From the NCBI RefSeq assembly GCF_009831575.1, contig NZ_WUUT01000002.1:310001-374000 (forward strand): DNA of 64,000 nt. The letters are read 5' to 3'. Source of the DNA: Halovenus carboxidivorans (GTDB lineage: Archaea; Halobacteriota; Halobacteria; Halobacteriales; Haloarculaceae). The position numbers were made by a program, and so were the translations under genes. This document shows, piece by piece, positions 43,607 to 51,988 of this stretch. Positions within the stretch are counted from its first letter, which is position 1, and each line of letters starts with the position of its first letter. A model generated the notes under the pieces. It was not told the origin of the DNA. It saw only the letters and a list, made by a program, of their open reading frames with translations, and searched no databases.

Positions 43607-44677
43607 ATGCTCAGGCGAGGGGCCGGTCGAATCGCCGCCGTCGATGCGATGCCGACAGCCGTCCGTGCCGTGTTCGGCTACTACGCCGACACGGGAGCGT
43701 TCGACGCGGGTAGTCTCGGCTTGAAGCGACGCGTCGACGCACGGGTCGAGGAGATGATCGAGACGGCGTTCGCCGAGGTCGAGGCGGCTATCGCCGAGGA
43801 GTTCGGGTACGACTTCGTCCAGTTCTCCTACGACACCAAACTCGTCCTCCCGGCCAAACTCACGCTCGGCTACCTCTATCGACGGCTCGACGACGCGCAA
43901 CACCGCGAGGCAGAGGCCGTGACTCGGCTGGCCGTCGAGGCGCTGATCGACGGCGACATGCGCGACGCGCTGAACGACGCCGAGTACGGGGATTTCGGCG
44001 TCGACTTTCCGACCGCTGAGGCGGACCGCGAACGGATCGCAGAGATCGCACAGTCGGTACTGCAACGCCGTGTCGACGAGCAGTTCGAGTCCTATCCCGA
44101 CGAACTCAGGGAGTACTACGACTGGGCCGTCGAGATCTCGGAGGCACACCAGGAGGAAGACGAGGAGTTTCGCAACCTGATGAGTCGGGCGCGAGCGGGC
44201 GAGGAGGCCGCCCGGGAGGCGATCCGCGACCGGTACAAGTACGGCACCTTCGAGGAGGATCCGACGGTGTTCAGCGCCGAGGAACTCGAACTCCCGTATC
44301 TGAAGACCCAATACGACCGGGTGGGCGTCATCTACGACGGGATGATCGAGATGTACCGGGCGGCCGGGTTCGATATCGAACCCGCGTTCAAGCGGTCGAT
44401 CGTGCTGGCGATCATCGGGGCGCAAATCTGGCTCGACGATCTCGACGACTACGAGGTCGACCTCGCGGACGGCCAGCTAACGCCGGTGACGGCGGAGTAT
44501 CTTCTCGCAGACTCCGGCCCCGAGGCGAAGGCCGCCGTGATCGAGATCAGCGAGTCCTATCTGAACCGTGCCCGACAGCAGGCCACCGCGGTCGACTCGA
44601 CGCTGACCGGCATCGCGACCGAGTACATCCACCGCGACGGCGATCCGAGCGTCCTGCCGCGGAGGCTCCCGGAGTGA
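43607..44677 (+). CDS. Helical protein with prenyl-synthase-like Asp-rich motif
   Basis: A 356-residue, almost entirely helical protein. Residues ~268-297 contain IIGAQIWLDDLDDYEVDLAD, then GQLTPVTAEYLL. This closely mirrors the second Asp-rich motif of trans-prenyltransferases and terpene synthases (Gxx-Q-xx-DDxxD, then a G-K/Q-x-T-P loop). A first DDxxD motif is not clear; RRLDDAQHREAE near residue 93 is a weak candidate. The protein may thus bind a prenyl diphosphate without being a standard synthase. It sits between a geranylgeranyl-reductase-like and a GGGP-synthase-like gene. The start is the ATG at 43607; ATG 43649 is also possible. Confidence 0.72.
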   Translation: MLRRGAGRIAAVDAMPTAVRAVFGYYADTGAFDAGSLGLKRRVDARVEEMIETAFAEVEAAIAEEFGYDFVQFSYDTKLVLPAKLTLGYLYRRLDDAQHREAEAVTRLAVEALIDGDMRDALNDAEYGDFGVDFPTAEADRERIAEIAQSVLQRRVDEQFESYPDELREYYDWAVEISEAHQEEDEEFRNLMSRARAGEEAAREAIRDRYKYGTFEEDPTVFSAEELELPYLKTQYDRVGVIYDGMIEMYRAAGFDIEPAFKRSIVLAIIGAQIWLDDLDDYEVDLADGQLTPVTAEYLLADSGPEAKAAVIEISESYLNRARQQATAVDSTLTGIATEYIHRDGDPSVLPRRLPE

Positions 44678-44731
44678 CCGGCCCGAAGTGGACACGTTTT
44701 TACCGACCAGCGCGGACGTGTGAACCAAGAG

Positions 44732-46000
44732 ATGTCGCTGACACAGTTCGCGAAACGGTTCGAGTCGGCCGCCTCGCTGCTCTCGATTGCCGGCCGGACA
44801 TTGCTGGGGCTGGAGACGAACCCCGTTCCGGGCGAGTGGACCCACATCACCAAGGTCGACCCGGAGGGTGAGAAGCGGCTGCCGCTGCTCTTTCCGAGCT
44901 ATCTCTCGCACACGAGCGCCGTCTCGGTGGGCGGGTCACAGGACGTGACCGACGAGAACACCGAACAGACCTTCGAGTTGCTCACCGACAGCGGCGTGAC
45001 CGCCTTTCACGAACCGAGCGAGGCGACCCACGTGACCGAGAAGACGCGCGACCACGCCAACTTCCTGGCCGTCCCCGAGGTGCTCAACGGCGACAGCGAG
45101 TCGCTCGTCGGAACGCTCGGCAAGGGTATCGACTACGTCCGGGAGGATCTCGGTCCGGAGATTCTCGAACAGAAGACCGGACTGCCGCTTTCGGAGTTCC
45201 TGGGCGACCGCGCCGGTGATTTCGTCGCCGGCATGATGATGGACGAAGCCGTCTTCGAGGCGTACATCATCATGAACGTCGACAGCGCCGCCGCCCGGGA
45301 GGCGAACGTCACCGAGGAGGACCTGCTGAGCCCGCAGGAGGCCAAAGAGCGCGCGCTCGCCGCACAGCACCACCTCGAAAGCGAGATCATCTACCTCGAA
45401 TACTCGGGGACGTTCGGCGGTGACGAGGCCGTCGAGATGCTCGAAGCCATCGACGACGGGGTCACCTGGTCGCAGATCTGGTACGGCGGCGGCCTCGACA
45501 ACAGCGAGAACGCCCAGCGCGTTCTCGACGCGGGTGCAGACGCGGTCGTCGTCGGGGACGCCTTCCACCGGGTGGCGGAACTGGAGGCCGAACTGTTCGA
45601 CCGGGCCCGCGAGGAGTTCGACGGCGACGCCTCCGCCGAGCAGTTGCAGTCCTGGGTGGACGAGACCGTCGATATCGAGGACAGCGAAGCCGTCAACTAC
45701 CTGTCGACGATCCCGGAGGTCACGGAGCCGGAACAGCGGGCAATCGAGTACCTCGCCGCCGGCCTCGAGTTCGGACTCGCGGTGGCGGACGTGGCCGAAG
45801 AGCTCTCCGACCCGACTCCCTCGGAGATCAGAACGGCCGTCTCCGACCGGCAGTTCGCCGTCGAATCGACGTTCCGTGCGATTCCCGGAGCGGACGCGAA
45901 CGGGATGGTCGAGGAGTTCGCCGGGGGACTGCTCGCGGACCACTTCGACCTGGAGATGCCCGAACGAGCCGTCGCGGCACACTTCGGGATCGACCTCTGA
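44732..46000 (+). CDS. Divergent GGGP-synthase-like (PcrB-related) protein with C-terminal extension
   Basis: About 422 residues. The first ~290 follow the GGGP synthase/PcrB barrel: WTHITKVDPEG (residues ~36-46), AVSVGGSQDVT (~68), EIIYLEYSG (~218, catalytic Glu), GGGLDNSENAQRVLDAGADA and VVVGDAFHR (phosphate loops, ~252-275). Family members join a prenyl diphosphate to glycerol 1-phosphate, the first committed step of archaeal lipids. This one has inserts near residues 120-200 and a unique acidic C-terminal domain of ~140 residues, so it is probably a specialised paralogue. ATG 44732 is chosen because a TATA-like TTTTTACC precedes it by ~32 bases; a GTG 12 bases earlier is possible. Confidence 0.8.
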   Translation: MSLTQFAKRFESAASLLSIAGRTLLGLETNPVPGEWTHITKVDPEGEKRLPLLFPSYLSHTSAVSVGGSQDVTDENTEQTFELLTDSGVTAFHEPSEATHVTEKTRDHANFLAVPEVLNGDSESLVGTLGKGIDYVREDLGPEILEQKTGLPLSEFLGDRAGDFVAGMMMDEAVFEAYIIMNVDSAAAREANVTEEDLLSPQEAKERALAAQHHLESEIIYLEYSGTFGGDEAVEMLEAIDDGVTWSQIWYGGGLDNSENAQRVLDAGADAVVVGDAFHRVAELEAELFDRAREEFDGDASAEQLQSWVDETVDIEDSEAVNYLSTIPEVTEPEQRAIEYLAAGLEFGLAVADVAEELSDPTPSEIRTAVSDRQFAVESTFRAIPGADANGMVEEFAGGLLADHFDLEMPERAVAAHFGIDL

Positions 46001-46330
46001 GTGGCCCGGCCGACTCGTTCTGATCGAGAGCGGTTCCCCGCCGCGAACTGCACTGTCGCGTCGACTCACCACTGGTGCTGTCCCGGGTGCCGGCCGAGAT
46101 ACATCGGATCGCGGATAATGAACGACAGTTGTCACTTATCCGCAGGTAGTACCGTGTTACCACGAGACAAAACAGGGATGTGAGCGGTGAACACACCAGT
46201 TGGACCGGGTTTCAGATCGGCGTTGTCTCCGGAAATTTGGCCGAATCGGGTGTCGTAACGCTAAAGAGCTAATCTCACCATCTATAAGGTAAGATGAACA
46301 ACGCACGTTTCCGTTCGGGGAGGTGGTGCT
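46001..46330. other. Intergenic region upstream of the HD-domain gene
   Basis: About 330 bases. Near the right end CTATAAGG (46279-46290 region) is a TATA candidate, and GGAGGTG (around 46319) is a ribosome-binding site before GTG 46331. No RNA gene or ORF is recognised in the remainder. Confidence 0.5.
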
Positions 46331-47011
46331 GTGGGTGTTGAGATTCGCGAGTCACCCGTTTCGGATGCGGAATTTCGGGAGATGGAACAGTTCGTCCACG
46401 ATTATCTGGCCGCGAGCGTACAGGCCGAGGAGGAAGGTGGACGAATGCGATGGTATCCGTGGCACTCCGCGGAGTACCGGTTCAATCACATCCGTAACGT
46501 GGTCGAACTCGCCGAGGAGATTGCACAGCGAGAGGGCGCGAACACCGATATAACCCGTGTTGCAGCGCTGTTTCACGATATCGCCAAACTCGAAGTCGAT
46601 CAGGATATCCACGCCGAGGAGGGGGCTCGCATCGCCCGCGAGTATCTGGAGATCCAGACGGACTACCCCGACTCGTTCGTCGATCAGGTCTGTTCGGCGG
46701 TCGAGGATCACTCCTACCAGGGAGATATCGACGACCTGCCGCTGGAAACACAGTGTCTGATCGAGGCGGATATCCTCGACAAGGTCGGCGCGAACGGCGC
46801 GGCGCTCATGCTCTTACGGATGGGTTACGAGTCCCGGACGCACATGGACAGCGCCGAGATGGTGGGCCGCGTGCTGGAACGCGGCGAGGAGGCCAAAAAG
46901 CGGGTGCGGAGCCAGACCGCGACGGATATCGCACACCGTCGACTCAAGCGGGTTCGGTGGTTCAGGGAGTGGCTCGAAGACGAGATTGCGGGTATCGAGT
47001 TCGAGGCCTAG
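46331..47011 (+). CDS. HD-domain phosphohydrolase
   Basis: A 226-residue metal-dependent phosphohydrolase. RFNHIRNVVELAEEIAQ supplies the first His, AALFHDIAKLE the HD pair, and EGARIAREYLE plus VEDHSYQGDIDDLPLETQCL, IEADILDKVGANGA the later His and Asp. HD enzymes of this kind hydrolyse nucleotides or cyclic or linear phosphoesters; the substrate is unknown. GTG is used as start, supported by the GGAGGTG site six bases upstream. Its stop overlaps the convergent LysE gene by four bases. Confidence 0.85.
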   Translation: MGVEIRESPVSDAEFREMEQFVHDYLAASVQAEEEGGRMRWYPWHSAEYRFNHIRNVVELAEEIAQREGANTDITRVAALFHDIAKLEVDQDIHAEEGARIAREYLEIQTDYPDSFVDQVCSAVEDHSYQGDIDDLPLETQCLIEADILDKVGANGAALMLLRMGYESRTHMDSAEMVGRVLERGEEAKKRVRSQTATDIAHRRLKRVRWFREWLEDEIAGIEFEA

Positions 47012-47688
47012 ACCAGCGTCGAGAGCCCGTCGATCACGAAGAGCACGCCCGCCCCGACGAGGACCAGACCGCTGACGACAGCCACGGCCGGTGCGAGGCG
47101 GTCGACCCGGTTGCGACCCGTCACGAGCGCGGCGGGAAAGCCGACGATCCAGACGACGATGCCGCCGAACAGTCCCCCGACCAGCAACGGGCTCCCCGTT
47201 TCGACGACGACCAGACCGGCCAGGGCGTCTCCGACCAGCGGGAGCACGCTCAGAACGTCGAGCGTCCCCGAGGAGAGCAGGCCGACGCCGACCGTGAGCC
47301 AGAACAGGATCTGATAGGGGTTCGTGATCGCGAGGACGAAGGCCTTGAGAAATCCTCTGTTGGGGCCGCCGTCGGACTCGCCGGTCAGCGTCTCGCCGAC
47401 GCTTGCGAGCGCGCCGTAGCCGAAGTACAGCATCAACACGCCGCCGACCGCGACCATGGCTGCCCGGACGCGGGGGGCGGCCTCGATGACGGCGACCAGA
47501 CCGGCGAGCGCGAGCAGGAAGAAGACGAAATCCGCGACCATCGCGCCGAGTCCGGCGCGGAATCCCGCACCCCAGCCGCGACGGACGCTCTCCTCGGCGA
47601 TAATCGCGTTCATCGGTCCCGGTGGGGCCGCCAGCGCGAGGCCGAACAGAACGCCGGCACCGACGGTCAGTACGGCGGTTCCGACCAT
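47008..47688 (-). CDS. LysE/RhtB-type exporter
   Basis: About 226 residues with six membrane segments. LALAAPPGPMNAIIAEESVR is the LysE signature near the N-terminus, followed by GFRAGLGAMVADFVFFLLAL and FVLAITNPYQILFWLTVG. The family exports amino acids or related small molecules. Substrate unknown. ATG 47688 is preferred over a GTG 18 bases earlier. Confidence 0.86.
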   Translation of the reverse strand: MVGTAVLTVGAGVLFGLALAAPPGPMNAIIAEESVRRGWGAGFRAGLGAMVADFVFFLLALAGLVAVIEAAPRVRAAMVAVGGVLMLYFGYGALASVGETLTGESDGGPNRGFLKAFVLAITNPYQILFWLTVGVGLLSSGTLDVLSVLPLVGDALAGLVVVETGSPLLVGGLFGGIVVWIVGFPAALVTGRNRVDRLAPAVAVVSGLVLVGAGVLFVIDGLSTLV

Positions 47689-47856
47689 CGCCCGCGGCTT
47701 GGGCACCGCGGATCATAAACGTAGCTGTCCGGCGAACCCAACCGACTCTGCTCCCGGGAAAATTCTCGCCCCGTCGTCGTTCAGGCCGTGCGCGACCCCG
47801 ACACTGTCTGATTTCTCTCGGACCTACCGGCCGGTAGCCGCCGATCATCTGACGCA

Positions 47857-47865
47857 TTTTATAAT
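47857..47865 (+). promoter_or_regulatory. TATA box upstream of the DoxX-like gene
   Basis: TTTTATAAT ends 29 bases before the ATG at 47894, giving a nearly leaderless transcript. Confidence 0.55.
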
Positions 47866-47893
47866 CGTCCAACACGTATTCAGGTTCGGTATC

Positions 47894-48979
47894 ATGGGAC
47901 ACGTCCGTCGGATCGCGGGGGCGGCCGCGGCTGGTGGGGCAGTCGTCGCCGGACTCGCCGAACCCGCCGCCGCACACGTCGATTACGTCACAGACGAGGA
48001 CGCCGCCGGGTCGGCCCGGGAGCTGTTCGCCGCGGTCTTCTCGGATCCGGTGAGCGTCGCGGTGCTTCTGTTCGGGAGCCTCGCCGTGCTCGGACTCGCC
48101 GTCGGCTATCTCAGGTTCGCGGGCTCGCTCCGGGACATCACCGTCGCCCGCCGGACGCTGCAGTCCTACCAGCCGTATCTCCCGTGGATGCTTCGGCTGT
48201 CGGTCGGACTCCCGCTGGTCGGCGCGGGGTTTGCGGGCTACCTCTTTACGCCGGTTGTCGGAGCCGATGCTCGGCTGCTGCAGGTCGGCATCGGGTTTCT
48301 GCTGCTGTTCGGTCTCGGTACTCGAATCGTGGCCGCCCTCGGGCTGGTTACCTATCTCGGCGCACTGTTTACGGTCGGGACGCCGATGCTGTTGGCCAGC
48401 GAGTACATCGCCGGCTTTCTCGCGATTCTCGTCGTCGGTCCCGGCCAGCCGAGCGCCGACCTGATGCTTCGGCGGCTGGTCGTCACCGACGGGACGCTAC
48501 TGAGCCGGTTCCGCGGGATCAGGACGGTCGGTGGATTGCTCACAGACGCCGGGATCGAGCGCGGGGCTGCCCCAGTTCTGTTGCGGCTCTTTCTCGGGCT
48601 CAACTTCCTCTATCTCGGAATCGCGCAGAAGTGGCTCGAACCCGCCTCGGCGCTGGCCGTCGTAGAGAAGTACAACCTCGTCGCCGTCGTCCCCGTCTCG
48701 CCGGAACTGTGGGTGTTCGGGGCGGGACTCGTCGAAGCAGCCGTCGGGGTCGCCTTCGTAACCGGGACGTTCACCCGCGGAGCCGCGGCCACCGGATTCG
48801 TGCTCCTGACGACGACGCTGTTCGGTCTACCCGACGATCCTGTGCTCGCACACATCACGCTGTTCGGGCTGTCCTCGGCGCTGCTGATCACCGGCAGCGG
48901 TCGCTTCTCACTCGACAGTACGATCCTGCCGGCGCTGGGGCACCGGCTCGATCCGGAACAACAGCCCGCTGCCGACTGA
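47894..48979 (+). CDS. DoxX-like membrane protein
   Basis: A 361-residue protein with a signal-like N-terminus ending in AAAHVDYVTDEDAAGS, then about eight membrane helices in two DoxX-like halves (RLSVGLPLVGAGFAGYLFTP, RIVAALGLVTYLGALFTVGT; RLFLGLNFLYLGIAQKWLEP, GLVEAAVGVAFVTGTFTRGA). The phrase LGIAQKWLEPASALAVVEKY is DoxX-like. DoxX proteins are linked to quinone oxidation or redox homeostasis in membranes. A specific role is not evident. Confidence 0.82.
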   Translation: MGHVRRIAGAAAAGGAVVAGLAEPAAAHVDYVTDEDAAGSARELFAAVFSDPVSVAVLLFGSLAVLGLAVGYLRFAGSLRDITVARRTLQSYQPYLPWMLRLSVGLPLVGAGFAGYLFTPVVGADARLLQVGIGFLLLFGLGTRIVAALGLVTYLGALFTVGTPMLLASEYIAGFLAILVVGPGQPSADLMLRRLVVTDGTLLSRFRGIRTVGGLLTDAGIERGAAPVLLRLFLGLNFLYLGIAQKWLEPASALAVVEKYNLVAVVPVSPELWVFGAGLVEAAVGVAFVTGTFTRGAAATGFVLLTTTLFGLPDDPVLAHITLFGLSSALLITGSGRFSLDSTILPALGHRLDPEQQPAAD

Positions 48980-49005
48980 GTGCGACAGACGTGCCGCGGC
49001 GGTGC

Positions 49006-49299
49006 TTACGACCGGCAGACCGAGTAGCCGTCGTCCTCGACGCCGATGATCGCCCACTCGTACTCGGGATCGGCGAGTTCGAGTCTCTCCTCCAGCGCAG
49101 AAACCGTGTCCGCGTGCGTGACGAAACACCGGAGCTCCCCCGAACTCGGCGGTTCGGCCGGTTCGGCCATCGGTGTGACCTGTACGACCCGCCACTTCCG
49201 TTGGGCCTGCATCTCGGCCCCTTCCGGCGTGACCTCGTAGCCCAGGTCGGTGAAGATCGATTCCGCCTCCTTCTGTAGTGAGGTGCTCACGGCACTCAT
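49006..49299 (-). CDS. Small conserved haloarchaeal protein (DUF7116-like)
   Basis: Ninety-seven residues from ATG 49299. Mixed alpha/beta: SLQKEAESIFTDLGYEVTPE, WRVVQVTPM, GELRCFVTHADTVSALEERL and EWAIIGVEDDGYSVCR. Two Cys, one near the end. No known function. The family name is from memory and should be treated as tentative. Confidence 0.75.
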   Translation of the reverse strand: MSAVSTSLQKEAESIFTDLGYEVTPEGAEMQAQRKWRVVQVTPMAEPAEPPSSGELRCFVTHADTVSALEERLELADPEYEWAIIGVEDDGYSVCRS

Positions 49300-49359
49300 T
49301 CGGTATGTCATACCACCCCAAACATCATAAACGTATCCACTGCTCGAATAGTTGACAAC

Positions 49360-49599
49360 TCACTCGTGAGCGGAGTCCCACTCCTCGGCTTTCGTCCGGT
49401 TGCTGCACTCGTTGCACTGGACGCGGCCCATCGAGTCGACGGCGCTGTCGGCCGTTTCGCAGTGTCCGCAGAAAAAGCCCCATCGAGTCTCGGCGTCCTG
49501 GTCGGCGTAGACGACGAAGAAGGGGCCTTTCTGTCCGCGCTTCCCCGCGGTCCGGTCGACGAACAGCGATTGGTCGTTCGGGCCAGTGATTCGGTCCAT
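49360..49599 (-). CDS. Zinc-ribbon protein (DUF5816-like)
   Basis: Seventy-nine residues. FFVVYADQDAETRWGFFCGH and CETADSAVDSMGRVQCNECS provide FCGHC and CNEC, a four-Cys zinc ribbon spaced by ~20 residues. Conserved in haloarchaea, function unknown. Confidence 0.78.
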   Translation of the reverse strand: MDRITGPNDQSLFVDRTAGKRGQKGPFFVVYADQDAETRWGFFCGHCETADSAVDSMGRVQCNECSNRTKAEEWDSAHE

Positions 49600-49682
49600 A
49601 CACGCACATCACAGTCGAGCGACAAAGACGCATTGGGTCGAGCCGACACGCTCAGGTGCCCCCGGATGGAAACACCCGGTGA

Positions 49683-50081
49683 ATGACACAGGTCGTCGTC
49701 CCGGTCAGATACCCACTCAGCGAGCACTCGCGGGAGACCCTCGAAGAGGCGATCCGGATCGCGTCCGAGGAGGATGCCTCGCTGACGATCCTGCACATCA
49801 ACCTCTATCAGAGCGCGAACCAGGTGACGAGAAGCCAACTCAAATCCACCGTCGAGGACGAGTTCGGCACGCTCCCGAACGTCCGCTACTCGGTGAGGAA
49901 AGGGCTGCTCGTCGAGCAGTCGATTCTCGAGGAGGTCGCCGCGGAGGAAGCGGATATCGTCGTCATCGGAAAGAAACAGGTCAGCCGCTGGCGGGAGATG
50001 ATCCGACGGCTCACCGACGATCCGGATATCGAGTCCTTTCTGCGGGGTCGGGTCGACTGCCGGGTCGTCACCGTCGGGTAA
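49683..50081 (+). CDS. Universal stress protein-like domain
   Basis: A 132-residue protein with a Usp-like fold: VVVPVRYPLSEHSRETLEEA at the start, LTILHINLYQ, then AAEEADIVVIGKKQ and a final strand CRVVTVG. The ATP-binding G-2x-G-9x-G(S/T) motif is not present (GKKQ in its place), so it is probably a non-ATP-binding member. Role in stress survival is inferred from the family only. Confidence 0.8.
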   Translation: MTQVVVPVRYPLSEHSRETLEEAIRIASEEDASLTILHINLYQSANQVTRSQLKSTVEDEFGTLPNVRYSVRKGLLVEQSILEEVAAEEADIVVIGKKQVSRWREMIRRLTDDPDIESFLRGRVDCRVVTVG

Positions 50082-50166
50082 CACCGCAGTATTGGCGGGG
50101 TACATAAACCAGCCCGGATATCTGTGGTGCATCCTGGGGTGAGAGCAACCGGTAGAGACGAGTACA

Positions 50167-50547
50167 ATGAGTTCACGGCAAGGCGGCCGATTCCGACGTT
50201 CCCCCCAGCGACAGACCGAACAGACCATCGACGACGAGACGGAGATTTCGACGCTGATGGGCGCACTGGAGGACAGCGACTGTCGCGCGATCCTCGAAGC
50301 GGCGAGCGACCGGGCGCTCTCGGCGAGTGAACTCTGTGAGATCTGTGATCTCCCGTCCTCGACGGCCTACCGGAAGGTCGACCAGTTGACCGAGGCGGGA
50401 CTGCTCGAGGAGTCCGTTCGCCTCTGTACGAACGGATCCCACACCAGCGAGTATAGCCTCGCAGTGGCCGATCTAGAGATCGATCTCCAGGGCGGGGTCG
50501 AACTGACGATGACAGAGGGTGCGGCCCCGCCAGCGGCGGCCGACTAA
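50167..50547 (+). CDS. ArsR-like winged-helix regulator
   Basis: A 126-residue protein. Basic N-terminus (SSRQGGRFRRSPQRQT), then a winged-helix domain (residues ~30-85): STLMGALEDSDCRAILEAAS, ALSASELCEICDLPSSTAYR and KVDQLTEAGLLEESVRL. The following part has a beta strand pair and an acidic tail. Cys in ASDR-LCEIC and RLCTNG could make it redox- or metal-responsive. Targets unknown. Confidence 0.8.
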   Translation: MSSRQGGRFRRSPQRQTEQTIDDETEISTLMGALEDSDCRAILEAASDRALSASELCEICDLPSSTAYRKVDQLTEAGLLEESVRLCTNGSHTSEYSLAVADLEIDLQGGVELTMTEGAAPPAAAD

Positions 50548-50610
50548 ACCCCCGACGGCGGCCACCCGGATGGATGGGATTTTTGTTCGCCGGCACCGTC
50601 GCTCCTCAGT

Positions 50611-51654
50611 ATGCGCGTCGCGCTCGTTGCGATGGAGACGGCACAGCAGGTCGATAGCGCCGGCGCGCGACGGTTCGAGCGGATTGGCCGCCTGCTCGCG
50701 GATCGCGGCCACGAGGTGACGGTCTTCTGCGGCCAGTGGTGGGACAGCTACACCGACGAGTGGACCGTCGGCGGTCTCCGGTACCGCGGGGTGACCCTCG
50801 GAAGCGCACTCGCCTCGTTCTGCGTGCGTCTCCCCGCACTACTCGGAGCGTACGATCCCGACATCGTCCACGTCCGTCCGGTACCCGGCGAGCAGGTGCT
50901 CGCCGCGGCCGCCGGGAGCCGACTCGCCCGAGCGCCGCTGTTCGCGGAGTGGTTCGGCGACGAGCAACTGTCCGAGCGGCGTCGGACGTGGGCGGCGACG
51001 GCCCCTACTCGCGCGGTAACGCCGTCGCAGTTGGTCCGGACGCGGATCCGCGAGTACGGTGCCACGGAGGAGCAGACGATGGTGATCCCCGAGAGTATCG
51101 ACACCGAGCGAATCGAGGCGGTCGACCCGGCCGAGGGGATCGATATCGTGTACGCACACCGACTCGACGAGAGCGCGAACATCGAGGATTTCCTGCTGGG
51201 GATGGCGGAGTTGCGCGAACGGGACTGGACGGCGACGATCATCGGGGACGGACCGAAGCGGAGCGACTACGAGCAGGAGGCGGCCGATCTCCGGATCGAC
51301 GACAGGGTGACGTTCGTGGGTGCCTGCGACCGACAGCGCCGTCTGGAACTGTACCGCGGGGCGCACGCCTTCGTCCAGACCGCATACCGGGAGGAGTTCG
51401 CGACGGAGTTGCTGTGGGCGCTGGCCTGTGGCTGTATCGGGATCGTCGAGTACCAGGCGGAGTCCAGCGCGCACGAACTGATCGAAAACTACGAGCGGAG
51501 CTACCGCGTCACCGACCCCCAGGAGTTGGCCGACGCTATCGTCGACGCGGGCGGGTTCGAGCACCGGACGCGCGACGACCACTGGGACTCGCACGACCAC
51601 GGCGTGGTGATCGAACGGTATCTCGACGCCTACCGCGACCTCCGGGGGCAGTGA
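50611..51654 (+). CDS. GT4-type glycosyltransferase
   Basis: A 347-residue GT-B fold. The N-terminal domain starts MRVALVAMETAQQVDSAGAR and has DIVHVRPVPGEQ. The C-terminal nucleotide-sugar domain has TIIGDGPKRSDYEQEA, LYRGAHAFVQTAYREEFATE (the E-x7-E pattern) and EYQAESSAHELIENY. It transfers sugar from an activated donor, perhaps for N-glycans or exopolysaccharide; no sugar cluster is nearby. The substrate is unknown. Confidence 0.85.
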   Translation: MRVALVAMETAQQVDSAGARRFERIGRLLADRGHEVTVFCGQWWDSYTDEWTVGGLRYRGVTLGSALASFCVRLPALLGAYDPDIVHVRPVPGEQVLAAAAGSRLARAPLFAEWFGDEQLSERRRTWAATAPTRAVTPSQLVRTRIREYGATEEQTMVIPESIDTERIEAVDPAEGIDIVYAHRLDESANIEDFLLGMAELRERDWTATIIGDGPKRSDYEQEAADLRIDDRVTFVGACDRQRRLELYRGAHAFVQTAYREEFATELLWALACGCIGIVEYQAESSAHELIENYERSYRVTDPQELADAIVDAGGFEHRTRDDHWDSHDHGVVIERYLDAYRDLRGQ

Positions 51655-51984
51655 CCCCCGAAATCTCCAGGCGAAACCCCCCACCGTTTCGACTCTGACC
51701 CGCTCGCTGTCTTGCAGATCTTCGCTCGGATTTTCACTTTCACTCCGGTCTAGACACCGTTAAGAGTGGTCGACCACTCCAATACACTGAGCCGAAGCGT
51801 TCGGGTAGCGGCTGTGCTATCCGGACGTTTGAGAATTATGACACATAAAACAACCTAAAGGAACCCAGAGACAAAACCTATATTTGGGTCCAAACCGAAC
51901 AGAAGTTCCGTCACAAATGATAGTAATGGGAGCACGCACACGGCGGCGGATCGGCGCAAAACCAGGGGTACGAGGTGGGAGCCA
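51655..51984. promoter_or_regulatory. Control region of the ribonucleotide reductase gene
   Basis: About 330 bases between the glycosyltransferase and the reductase. It contains a perfect 16-bp palindrome (51764-51779), a TATA box CCTATATTTG (51877-51886), a possible short ORF starting at 51917, and GAGGTG seven bases before ATG 51985. No cobalamin riboswitch was recognised. Confidence 0.55.
51764..51779. promoter_or_regulatory. 16-bp palindrome GAGTGGTCGACCACTC
   Basis: Perfect dyad, 206 bases upstream of the reductase ATG and about 110 bases upstream of the TATA box. It may be an operator for the reductase or a terminator element for the glycosyltransferase. It does not resemble the NrdR box. 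Confidence 0.5.
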
Positions 51985-51988
51985 ATGA
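51917..51988 (+). CDS. Possible 23-residue leader ORF overlapping nrdJ start
   Basis: ATG at 51917 opens MIVMGARTRRRIGAKPGVRG and GSQ, and stops at TGA overlapping the reductase ATG (ATGA). Transcription from the TATA box at 51877-51886 should begin near 51907, placing this ATG almost at the 5' end. The peptide is Arg-rich and unlike the acidic proteome, so it may be a translational-coupling device without a useful product. Could also be chance. Confidence 0.4.
   Translation: MIVMGARTRRRIGAKPGVRGGSQ

Noticed and set aside
51655-51984. Cobalamin riboswitch upstream of nrdJ
   Set aside because: Considered because the reductase needs B12, but no B12-box sequence or matching stems could be recognised. 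An Rfam covariance search would be decisive.
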